Part shown: piece by piece, positions 26,314 through 35,300 of the stretch | How the letters are laid out: the number at the start of each line of letters is the position of its first letter | Numbering within the stretch: position 1 is the first letter of the stretch | Origin: CAZLMW01 sp964560875 | GTDB lineage: Bacteria; Myxococcota_A; UBA9042 | Direction: 5' to 3' | Assembly (NCBI GenBank): GCA_964560875.1 | Contig: CAZLMW010000001.1 | Span: forward strand, 1 to 64,000 | Length of the DNA stretch: 64,000 nt | The notes under the pieces: generated by a model | Told to the model about the DNA's origin: nothing | What the model saw: the letters and a program-made list of their open reading frames with translations, nothing else | Database searches by the model: none | Program-made: the position numbers and the translations under genes

Positions 26314-27093
26314 TCAGCTCGGTGGTGACACGCGGTACAGCGCCGCGTTGTTGGCGTCGATGAGCGCGGTGAACTCCTCGTTGGACATGCCGCGATCGGC
26401 AGCCAGCAGGGCGTACAGGCGCGCAAGCTCGGCAAGGGACTGTTCATAGGTAACGCCGCGTTCGGGCCAGTCGGTCTCGAGCACGAGGCGGTGATCCGGG
26501 ATTTCGGCGGCGAGCCTTCGGACCTTTGCGGGGTCACGGCGGAAGGCGATGACGTCCAAGGAGAGGTGCAAGCCGGCGTCGAGGTAGGGCCCGATCACCT
26601 CGCAGGGACCACCGAAGCGATGCACGACACCGCCGCACACCGGTCGGCAGGACGCGAGCTCGGCCTGCGCATGTCCGGGCCACCCGACCAAGTGCAAGAC
26701 GACGGGAAGCCCGACCTCGTTGGCGATAGCGAGACCGCGCGCGAAGTAGCGGCGCTGATCGGCGGCTGGCAGCTGTTTGCGACGGGTGGCATCCAGGCCG
26801 ATCTCGCCGAGTGCACTGACCCCGGGTTGGCGAGCTTGGGCGTGTAGCGCTTTGAAACCTTCCGCGCTGCGGCCGGGATTGTCGGCGAGCCACCACGGGT
26901 GCAACCCAACTGCGCGGTACAGACGCAGCGTGTCGTCTGTGAGTGAGTGCGAGCGGATGGCCTCGGCGTGTTCGGTTCGTTCGGGGCCGTACCCCGCGAT
27001 CATTGCGGCGCTCACACCTGCGGCGCGCAGCGACTGTATGGCGACGTCGAGGTCGATGCGCGGGTCGTCGAGGTGGCAGTGGCTGTCGAACAT
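26314..27093 (-). CDS. tatD: TatD-family metal-dependent hydrolase
   Basis: 259 residues, TIM-barrel amidohydrolase fold. DSHCHLDD at 3-10 supplies two metal His residues; ALGEIGLD near 94-101, VVLHLVGWPGHA, VVHRFGG and LVLETDWP near 208-215 complete the metal site. TatD enzymes are Mg-dependent 3'-5' nucleases and D-aminoacyl-like hydrolases; which one is unclear. GHAQ rather than the usual GxxG spacing is a minor deviation. Convergent with the preceding unknown gene (57-base gap) and divergent from the DUF1223 gene. Confidence 0.85.
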   Translation of the reverse strand: MFDSHCHLDDPRIDLDVAIQSLRAAGVSAAMIAGYGPERTEHAEAIRSHSLTDDTLRLYRAVGLHPWWLADNPGRSAEGFKALHAQARQPGVSALGEIGLDATRRKQLPAADQRRYFARGLAIANEVGLPVVLHLVGWPGHAQAELASCRPVCGGVVHRFGGPCEVIGPYLDAGLHLSLDVIAFRRDPAKVRRLAAEIPDHRLVLETDWPERGVTYEQSLAELARLYALLAADRGMSNEEFTALIDANNAALYRVSPPS

Positions 27094-27188
27094 GGCCCCA
27101 TCCCCGATTGGGCGCCGGGCAAATCGACGCCGACCGACCGACGTGTTGAGACGGGCGGGTTGGCGAAGTCTGCTACGATCCGGCGCAA

Positions 27189-28088
27189 ATGCCTCGATTT
27201 CTTACCGTTGCAACGATTTTGCTCATCCCCGCTATTTGTCTGGCGATGGGTCCGAAGCGTCGCGCCCCGCCGCCCGAGCCGCCCAAACTCCGGTCGTTGC
27301 CGCCCGACGCGACCCCATCGGTGCAGCCGGTCCTGGTCGAGATCTTCACGTCGCAGGGCTGTTCATCGTGTCCGCGCGTCGATCGAATGGTCGCGCCGTT
27401 GCTGCGTAACAAGACGTTGTCCAAGGTGTTCTTGCCGCTGGCCTATCACGTGGACTACTGGGACGGTCTGGGCTGGAAAGACCCGTTTTCCAACAAGAAA
27501 TGGTCGGCGCGACAACGCCTGTACAGCGCCCGCAACCGCCGCAACAAGGTCGCCACGCCGGAGATCTGGCTCAACGGGCAGCGTCGGGTTGGTGCAATTC
27601 GAGCGGACCTGATTCGAAACGCGGCGACACGGGCGGCGAGGGCTCGGCGCGACGGGCGGATCGAAGTGGCCACGCAACCGGCGCCCATGGCGGTACGGGT
27701 GACGGTGAAGGGCTTTCTCAAGCGGAAGGTGGAAGGCGCGATGGTCGACGTGCGGTTGGCGCTGTACGAGGACGGGCTCACGACCCTGATCGAGCGCGGA
27801 GAAAACGCAGGCACGGAGCTGCGCAACGACCGAGTGGTGCGCGAGCTCAGTGTTATCGACCAGATCCCGACGATCGGCGGATCGGTGACGCGCAAAATCG
27901 TCATTCTGCCGCTGCCCAGCAACTGGAAGGGACGTCGCTATGGGGTTGTCGCGTTCATGCAAGTGCGCCCCTCGATGAAAGTGATCGCGAGCTCGGGGGT
28001 GCATTTCGGCTTCACGGGCGACCTGCCCGGCGCGCGAATCAAGGACAAGCCCAAGCCGCCCAAGTCCTTTCTCCACCAGCCGCTGTGA
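27189..28088 (+). CDS. Secreted DUF1223 thioredoxin-fold protein
   Basis: 299 residues with a Sec signal peptide (about 1-19). The N-terminal signature VEIFTSQGCSSCPRVD at about 50-65 and AYHVDYWDGLGWKDPFS are diagnostic of DUF1223, a thioredoxin-like domain with a CxxC. The C-terminal half (about 155-299) is beta-rich. Function in the family is unknown; a redox role outside the cytoplasm is likely. No ribosome-binding site is seen before the ATG, and a TACGAT element at 27174-27179 sits about ten bases upstream, so the transcript could be nearly leaderless. Confidence 0.82.
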   Translation: MPRFLTVATILLIPAICLAMGPKRRAPPPEPPKLRSLPPDATPSVQPVLVEIFTSQGCSSCPRVDRMVAPLLRNKTLSKVFLPLAYHVDYWDGLGWKDPFSNKKWSARQRLYSARNRRNKVATPEIWLNGQRRVGAIRADLIRNAATRAARARRDGRIEVATQPAPMAVRVTVKGFLKRKVEGAMVDVRLALYEDGLTTLIERGENAGTELRNDRVVRELSVIDQIPTIGGSVTRKIVILPLPSNWKGRRYGVVAFMQVRPSMKVIASSGVHFGFTGDLPGARIKDKPKPPKSFLHQPL

Positions 28089-28155
28089 CCGGTCACACGA
28101 CATCACGGGCGTCCAGTTCGCCGATCAACAACTGCACGGTTCATCGGCAGCCCGT

Positions 28156-29954
28156 TTGCGCGTACCCTCGCGTCGCGACGCCGCGGCCCCCCGAAGCCAT
28201 CATAAGCGCGCGTTTGCGGACCGTTTGCGCTGTGTGACGAAGCGCGACGGTTGCGGGAGCCGCCGTGGCTGCACCGGGCTCGAAGGTGACGCGCGTTGCC
28301 GAGCCGGCGCCGAAGTAAGGACCGACACCCACGTTTGCCGTGACCGCGGTGGTCGATCCACCAACAACACCGCCAAGTGCGACGACGGAAGCGCCTGCAC
28401 GACCGGAGACGCGTGCGCTTCGGGTAGCTGCAAACCTGGGACCGCCAAGGTCTGCAACGACAACAACCCGTGCACCGACGACGCCTGCGATCCCAAGTCG
28501 GGCTGCACTGCGGCGCCGGTCACGGACGGTACGGGCTGCGATGACGGCGACGCTTGCACCAAGCCGGACACGTGCAGCGCGGGAAGCTGCAAGTCCGGCC
28601 CGAACACATGCGGGTGCAATGGCGGCCCAGCCTGCGATGACGGCAACCCATGCACACACGACGTTTGCGCCCCGACAGGATGCAAGTATCCGCTCGTTGA
28701 CGAGGGGACCGGCTTGGAACCGCGCTGTGCTGGGGCGACAACGCGAACAGACAATTGGGAACGCTGCCGCAACCTGCTTTGCCGGCGCCTGCTCCTCTGC
28801 TCGGCGCCGTCCAACTCCCGATCATTGCCGCGGGCGGACGGACGACGTGTGGCATCGATGGAACCGGCGCTGCGCTCTGCCTCGGCTCGGGCAGCCAGGG
28901 ACAACTCGGCAACGGCGGCACGACAACAAGCGGCGGCCCGTCGGGTGTTGTCGGCATGAATCCGGCAACCGCCATCTCGGTCGGCTCCGAACACACATGC
29001 GCGATCCGAAACCGCCGCGTCTGTTGCTGGGGCAACGGCGGCAGCGGCCGGTTGGGCACCGGCTCCGCGTTCAGCACATCGACTCCACGCCACGTCGTCG
29101 GCGTGTTGGGTCCTCGAGCGATCGCGGCAGGCGGGAGCCATACCTGCGCCATCGACGAAGCGAGGCGCGCGTGGTGCTGGGGTGACAACAGCCACGGACA
29201 GCTTGGCGTCGATTCCGTCACGTCCAGCGCGATTCCGGTACGCGTTGGCTCGTTGCACAGCGTCGTGGCGATCGCGGCGGGGAGCCCGGCACAGGTCATG
29301 CGCAGCGACATGCCGACCATCGAGGCGGCGGTCACCCTCCACACGCTCGCAGCCGTGTACACCACGCGCTTTGGGGCAGCATCGGACGGTCTGGGCGCGA
29401 CCTGGACCGGCGCGCTCGCATCGCCGATCGACGCGCTCTGCGTCGGCTCGTGCCAGGGCAGCAACGACGTCATCGATCTCTTCGACGTGGACGACGATAT
29501 GGGCGCGGCGTACGCGTCAACGCGCCATTATCCGTCGGGCAGCGCATCGACCTTCGCGCGCCCCTTCTGGCAGCTCTACCCGCCCCTCCCGGCGGGCAAG
29601 CGGATCGGCAACGCGCACGATCAACTCCACCCCGGCGGCTATCAGTTCCCGCATAACAAGCACGGCACCAATCGCTTCTACCGGCTTGTGGGCGCCGGCA
29701 AAGCCGCAACAGTAACCGTCTCCGCGCCCGGTGGATTCGGCTGCACGACCAACGCACTCGACCTGATCGTGTACCGACGCGGCGTCGCGATCGGCTTCAA
29801 CGGCGCAACAACGGGGAGCCAGGCTGGATGTCCGTCCGTCAGCTTCTTCGCCGAAAAAGGCGTGGCGCACGTGGTCTGGATCCGGATCGCGCCGACGTAC
29901 CAGGGCTCCGCCTCCAGCTGGGACCTCGACGTCAGCCTTCGAGCCCATCTGTAG
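28156..29954 (+). pseudogene. Decayed Cys-rich/RCC1-propeller protein gene (frameshifted)
   Basis: The first frame (about 28370-28700) encodes a disulfide-repeat region of the CxDGxxCTxxDxC type. A second frame, open from 28701, continues with four RCC1 motifs (LCWGDNANRQLG, LCLGSGSQGQLG, CCWGNGGSGRLG, WCWGDNSHGQLG) and a unique C-terminal domain of about 220 residues ending at 29954. The frames would join through a single-base change at the G run 28704-28707. Four RCC1 motifs are fewer than the seven of a full propeller, and no signal peptide or credible start exists upstream, so an internal deletion and N-terminal loss are also likely. The intact relative is the gene at 56367-60338. A sequencing indel could explain the frameshift but not the missing repeats. 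Confidence 0.65.
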
Positions 29955-30041
29955 CCGCGTGAATCGCCCCATTCGAATCGACACGGGCGGCGGAGCGTCT
30001 ACGATGCCAGCGACCAACGCGGTGTCGCGGCTGGAGGCCCC

Positions 30042-31469
30042 ATGCAGAACCATCGCTCGTACCGAAAAGCGCTTGGCATCGTCCTCTTGAGCATCGCCGT
30101 CACGGCCCTTGGCTGCAGCGGATCCGACGAAGGCGTCACCTCGTCCAACGCGAAGGGCTCCGGCAACAACGCGGACGGCACGATCGGCGGCGTCGACGGC
30201 GGCATCCAGGGTGACGCAGGCGGCACGTCAGGTGGCACATCGTCTGGGGGCGCTTCTTCCGGCGGTTCATCGAGCGGCGCGGACGCCGGCGGCACATCCG
30301 ATGGCACCAATCCCGACAGCGGCACAACCGCCCCCAAGCTCTGCAGCGTCAACGGCGACTGCGCGAGCGCCGAGCATTGCGCCCTCTTCTACAACCAGGT
30401 CAAGCAGCTCAAGGGCGACGACGATGGCAAGGGCGGCAAGAAGCTGCCGGGTTGGGCCAACAGCTGCCTGCAAAGCGATCCGAAGCTCGCCAAGCTCGGG
30501 GCAGCCTGCGATCCGTATGCCAACGACGGCGACGAAACACTGCCAAGGTGCCACAACTCATCTGCGTGTCAGCAAGGTTCGTGCACCGCGCTCTGCAAGT
30601 CCGATAGCGACTGTCCCAAGGACCACGTCTGCGCCGCTAGCGAGGTCGCGGTGGACGTGCTCGACGGCGCCAAACCGATCAAGACAAACCTCGTCGCCCG
30701 CGTCTGCACACCGATGCCTGGCGGCGGCAAGACGTGCACCGGCCCCAGCGATTGTGGCAACGGTCAGCTGTGCCGCCCCTACCTCGTGCCCGGCAGCAAC
30801 GGCGCGCTGGTAACCCGCGGAAAATGCGTCTCCTTGCACGCTGACAAAGCCAAGCTGGGTAAGGCTTGCGGCGCGAAGTCGACCTTCAAGGGGCTCGGCA
30901 AGGTCTGCGATTCGGCCCTCTGCCAGTACACGTCCGGGGGCCAGGTGCCCGGTATCTGCACGTGGATGTGCAGCAACAAATCCGAATGCCCCAAGACCAT
31001 GACGTACGGTGGTATCGCCTACCAGACCGCCTGCTCAGCCATCCTCTCGGCCACAAGCGGTCCCGGCCTCGAAGACGATGCGTTCATCAGCCAGTGCATC
31101 CTGGTCCACGAAAAGAGCGACATGGCGGACTGCACGGCCACGCGGACCTGCAAGGGAACCCACGCCTGCGTCGCGTTCGCCATCGCACAGGGCGGTGACA
31201 AAGGCGCGTCCGTCGAGCACTTCTGCGTCGAACAAGCGACCAAAGATCAGCCTAGCGGCCCTCCGAAGGGCGTCGGCGAGGCATGCACCGTCGGCAACTC
31301 AAAGCCCGAGTGTAAGGGCGCCTATTGCCAGCCCGGCGCTGACGGCAAGGGCTACTGCAGCAAGACGTGCCTGCAGGATTCGGACTGTGGCAACGGCACG
31401 TCCTGCAAGGAACACGTGCTGATCAAGCGAACCAAGACGTCCGCGATCACGAAACTCTGCAAGAAGTAG
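30042..31469 (+). CDS. Cys-rich lipoprotein with Gly/Ser linker
   Basis: 475 residues. Signal peptide with lipobox TALGC, then a low-complexity Gly/Ser/Thr/Asp linker (about residues 28-97) and about 380 residues of Cys-rich domain with more than twenty-five Cys in motifs such as CxSDSDCPKDHVC and CTGPSDCGNGQLC. Such architecture presents a disulfide-rich module away from the outer membrane. No enzymatic motif recognised. GGAGG at 30033-30037, four bases before the ATG, sets the start; the same GGAGGCCCC leader occurs at the other large Cys-rich lipoprotein gene (start 54334). Confidence 0.78.
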   Translation: MQNHRSYRKALGIVLLSIAVTALGCSGSDEGVTSSNAKGSGNNADGTIGGVDGGIQGDAGGTSGGTSSGGASSGGSSSGADAGGTSDGTNPDSGTTAPKLCSVNGDCASAEHCALFYNQVKQLKGDDDGKGGKKLPGWANSCLQSDPKLAKLGAACDPYANDGDETLPRCHNSSACQQGSCTALCKSDSDCPKDHVCAASEVAVDVLDGAKPIKTNLVARVCTPMPGGGKTCTGPSDCGNGQLCRPYLVPGSNGALVTRGKCVSLHADKAKLGKACGAKSTFKGLGKVCDSALCQYTSGGQVPGICTWMCSNKSECPKTMTYGGIAYQTACSAILSATSGPGLEDDAFISQCILVHEKSDMADCTATRTCKGTHACVAFAIAQGGDKGASVEHFCVEQATKDQPSGPPKGVGEACTVGNSKPECKGAYCQPGADGKGYCSKTCLQDSDCGNGTSCKEHVLIKRTKTSAITKLCKK

Positions 31470-31532
31470 TAGAGCTTGCTGGACAAGTTGAGACGCGAGA
31501 CACCGTGTCGGAAACGCTCCTGGCGCGATCGA

Positions 31533-32105
31533 TCACTCGAGCTCGTTGTCGAGCAGCGGTTCGCGCATGTCCGAGCTCAGCGAGATGTCGCTGAAGACGC
31601 CGTCGACGTCGAAGTCGGCGCGGGCACGGGCATACCACCAATCCTTGTCGGGATCTTTGACGTAGGCCTTCGGTGGCGTGGTGGGCTTGGACGGGTCACG
31701 CCCGACGACCACATACTGGAAATTCACTTCCTGGGTCGCGGGGAAGCCGGCCCCGAGGCTGCACCAACCGGGCTGCGAAGCGGCGTCGCCGGCGTTGTTG
31801 CAGTCGATGCCCCATGTCGTGTCGTACTTGGCCCAATTCAGACCCTTGGGCCACCAGTCGGTCGGGCTCGTGCCGCTTGAAACGTAGCGGTGGTAGGTCT
31901 GGTAGTACGTCTCTGACTTAACGCGCACGTCGCCGAGGAAGGCGATCGCCTCTTGTACACGAGCTCTGCGCGTGAAGTGCTTGTACGAAGCGACCGCAGT
32001 GGTCGCCAAGATGCCGATGATCACCACCACGACCATTAATTCGATCAAGGTGAAACCTTCGTTGTCGCGCCGCATCGGCACGCTAACTTCGTTGTGGCCG
32101 GTCAT
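31533..32105 (-). CDS. pilA: Type IV prepilin-like protein
   Basis: 190 residues. A prepilin leader of 17 residues is cleaved after Gly17; the mature N-terminus FTLIELMVVVVIIGILATT has Glu at +5 (residue 22), required for PilD processing and fibre assembly. The globular part has one Cys pair (near 100 and 113) like PilA major pilins. The start at 32105 is preferred over the Met at 32075 because GGAGG sits six bases upstream of it. No pilus assembly genes are nearby, so major pilin versus minor pseudopilin is unsettled. Divergent from the GDH gene. Confidence 0.82.
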   Translation of the reverse strand: MTGHNEVSVPMRRDNEGFTLIELMVVVVIIGILATTAVASYKHFTRRARVQEAIAFLGDVRVKSETYYQTYHRYVSSGTSPTDWWPKGLNWAKYDTTWGIDCNNAGDAASQPGWCSLGAGFPATQEVNFQYVVVGRDPSKPTTPPKAYVKDPDKDWWYARARADFDVDGVFSDISLSSDMREPLLDNELE

Positions 32106-32187
32106 CGCAACCTCCGCGCTGGATCATCTTCGCGCCGGCCCCGACCACCGTCAACGAGTTTGCGGTTGGGCACGAAGAAACGGCGCC

Positions 32188-32247
32188 ATGACGCACACGA
32201 ATGCCGCGATGACGCATTGCGCCTTGAACGCCGTCTTGCGGCGTCAT
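32188..32247. promoter_or_regulatory. Candidate operator: two direct and one inverted ATGACGC
   Basis: In the 219-base divergent region between the prepilin and GDH genes, ATGACGCA occurs at 32188 and again at 32209, exactly 21 bases (two helical turns) apart, and the reverse complement GCGTCAT lies at 32241-32247. Spacing and orientation fit a regulator binding site, but no regulator is identified. Low confidence. Confidence 0.3.
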
Positions 32248-32324
32248 AAAACCCGCGCTGGCAGCCGATTTGCCACGCCCAGCCGCCCTCTGTTCGCCGC
32301 CTGAAGCGCGCACCAGGAAACGCC

Positions 32325-35300
32325 ATGACCGTCCAAGAGCACACCGGAACGCGCGCCCGTCAGCGCGACGACCGCCGCATGTTGCTGGCCCAACGGGTTG
32401 AAGCCTCGCTCAACGGCGCGGATGAAAAACGCCGCCAGCAGATCCTCTTCATGTCCGAATCGGTGCTCAAGCGCGCCGACGACGAGCTGCTCAATCGCCA
32501 TCCGGCCGAGGGCTTCTACGCGCACATCGTCAACGCGCTGGAGTCCGTGCTGAATCGCGCTGACGGGCAGATCAAGACCGGCTGCAGCTTCCCGGGGCTC
32601 GACACCCACGGCTATGAGTTGCCGACCTACGTGCTCGAAACCTGCATGGCTGACCAGCCGTTCATCGTCGACACGATCAAACTTGTGCTGCGCCGGCTCG
32701 AAGTCCGAATTCTCGGCACGCTGAACATGATCTTGCCGGTGCGGCGGGCGGAAAACGGCGACCTGCTCGACATGTCGATGGATCTGGAGGGCGCCGCCAA
32801 CGAGTCGTTCACCTGCCATCTGCTCAGCGCCGGCACCACGCGCGGCCGCGAGCAGCTGATCAAGCAGACCGTTCACCGTCATCTCGAACGCGCCGTCCGC
32901 GTGGTCGGCGATTTTCGGCGCATGCAGCGCGTCGTCCGCGACGTGGACACCTCGCTGCGGTTCACGGCGACCGAACAACCGGAGCGCAAGCGCTATCTCG
33001 ACGAGGTGACCGACTTTGGCGAGTGGCTGCTGGCCGAAAACTTTGTGTTCATGGGCGCGTTCCGCTTCGACGGAGACGGCAACCCGATCGCTCGCGTGGG
33101 CCTCGGCCACTTCGACGACTCGCCGCTCGAGAGTGATCCCGCAGCGACCCTCGGTGGCGATGCGCCGCTGGTTTCGATCGCCCAAACGCGCATCGACTCC
33201 CCAGTCCACCGCGAAGGCCGCATGCAGGAGATTCGCATCCGCACCTTCGACGAGGACGGTAACTCCAACGGCGGCGTCATCTTCCAGGGGCTGTTCACGT
33301 ACAACGGGCTGACTGCGGCCGCGTCCAACGTCCCGGTGTTGCGCATGCGATTGCAGCGCATGGTCGAAGCCGAAGAGCTGGTGCCCAGGTCGCACCGCAT
33401 GAAGCTCTTCATCGCGTTCTTCAACCGGCTGCCGCTGACCTACACCTTCGCCGCGTCCGACGAGGAAATCCGCGGCCTGATCAACGAAGCAATCGACGTC
33501 GATTTCGGCGGGACGGCCCGTCTGCACAGCTTCGCGTACCCACAGCGCGAGCTCGCGCACGTCTTCGTGATGGTCACCGCCGGGCACTACGGCGAGAGGC
33601 TGCGATGGCGCGTCCAACGGGAGATCAAGCGCCGTTTCCAGCCCGATTACGTCAAGTTTCGCCTCCTCGCCGGAAAGACTGACGCGACGCTGTGGCACTT
33701 TGAGCTGTCGAGCGATGACCGCCTCGCCAAACCCGACCTGGGCGAGCTGAACGACCGCGTTGTCACCATTGTCAGCCCGTGGCTCGAGCGCATGCGCCAG
33801 ATGCTCGCCTCGCTCGGAGTCGACGAGCACCAGATCGACCGATGGTGTGGCGTCTACGGCGATGCCCTGCACGACGAATACTGTCAGCGCATCGAGGCCC
33901 GTCATTTGCTTGCCGATCTGCAGGCGTTCGATCGCGTCCACGCCACGGGCGACTATCAACTGTTCGTGCGCCAGCGCAGTGACGGCAAATCTGTGCGCCT
34001 CATCGTGCACAGCGACACGGACAACGCGCTCACCGACATCCTGCCTGTGATCGACAATTTCGGCCTGCGCGTGCAGGGCGAGAAGACGGTCGAGATGGTT
34101 GACGCCGAGGGTCGCTCGATCTTCATGGAGACCTACAGGATCCCGATCGGTGAACGGCAAGGAAGCCACCTGCTGGACCACCGAGAGCCCTTCCTCGAGG
34201 GCATTCGGGCCGCGCTCGATGGGCGCATGAACAGCAGTACGCTGAACCTGCTGCTGCTTCCGGCGCGGCTCGATTGGCGCCAGCTGCAGATACTCCGCGC
34301 GTACATCGGCTACGCGCGCCAGGTCGGTGCGGCCTTCCCACCCAACCTTGTGCAGTCCGTCTTCCACTCCAATCCGGCGTGCGTGAACGTGCTCCTGGAC
34401 TACTTCCACGCGCGCTTTTCGCCCGAGCTCGACGGCAAGCGGCTGTCCGCACACGACGACGATCGCAAGGCAAAGGTCGGCGTGATCACCGACGCGTTCT
34501 ACGCCGCGCTCAGCGAGGTCGAATCGGCGGTCGAGGACAAGATCCTCCGCATGTTCTTCAACCTCATCTCCGCAACGCTGCGCACCAACTTCTACCAGCG
34601 GCCCGACGTCGCGCGAGGGCTGTCGTTCAAGTTGCGCTGCGCCGACGTCGAGATCATGAACGACCCCCGGCCGCTCTACGAAATCTACGTGTACGAGCCC
34701 AACGTCGAGGGCGTGCACCTGCGCGGCGGACCGGTGGCTCGCGGCGGCTTGCGATGGTCGGATCGGCCGGACGATTTCCGCACCGAGATCCTCGGCCTGA
34801 TGCTCACCCAGATGGTCAAGAACACGCTGATCGTCCCCGTCGGCAGCAAGGGCGGCTTCGTGCTCAAGAAGCCCATCGCCGACTACGCTGAGCGCCGCAA
34901 ACGCGCCGATGAACTGTACGAGGTGTTCATCAACGGCCTGCTCGATGTCACCGACAACCTCGTCGACGGCAAGCCCGTGTTTCCCGAGGACGTCGTCACC
35001 TACGACGGCGCAGATCCCTATCTCGTCGTCGCGGCGGACAAGGGCACGGCACACCTCTCGGACACCGCCAACCGCATCGCAACCCAGCGCGGCTTCTGGT
35101 TGGGCGACGCCTTCGCCTCGGGCGGCTCGCAGGGCTACGACCACAAGGTCTACGGCATCACTGCCAAGGGCGCATGGGTGTGCGTGCAGCGGCTTTTCCG
35201 CGAGCTGGGTGTCGACACGCAAAAGGACCGCTTCACGTGCGTCGGGATCGGCGACATGAGCGGCGATGTGTTCGGCAACGGGATGCTGCTGTCGCGATCG

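Noticed and set aside
31470..31532. Terminator between the Cys-rich lipoprotein and prepilin genes
   Set aside because: Only a five-base stem (GACAC/GTGTC) with one-base loop and no T run.
32106..32200. Sigma-54 promoter upstream of the prepilin gene
   Set aside because: A TGGC lies in a suitable place on the minus strand but no TTGC follows at the required distance.
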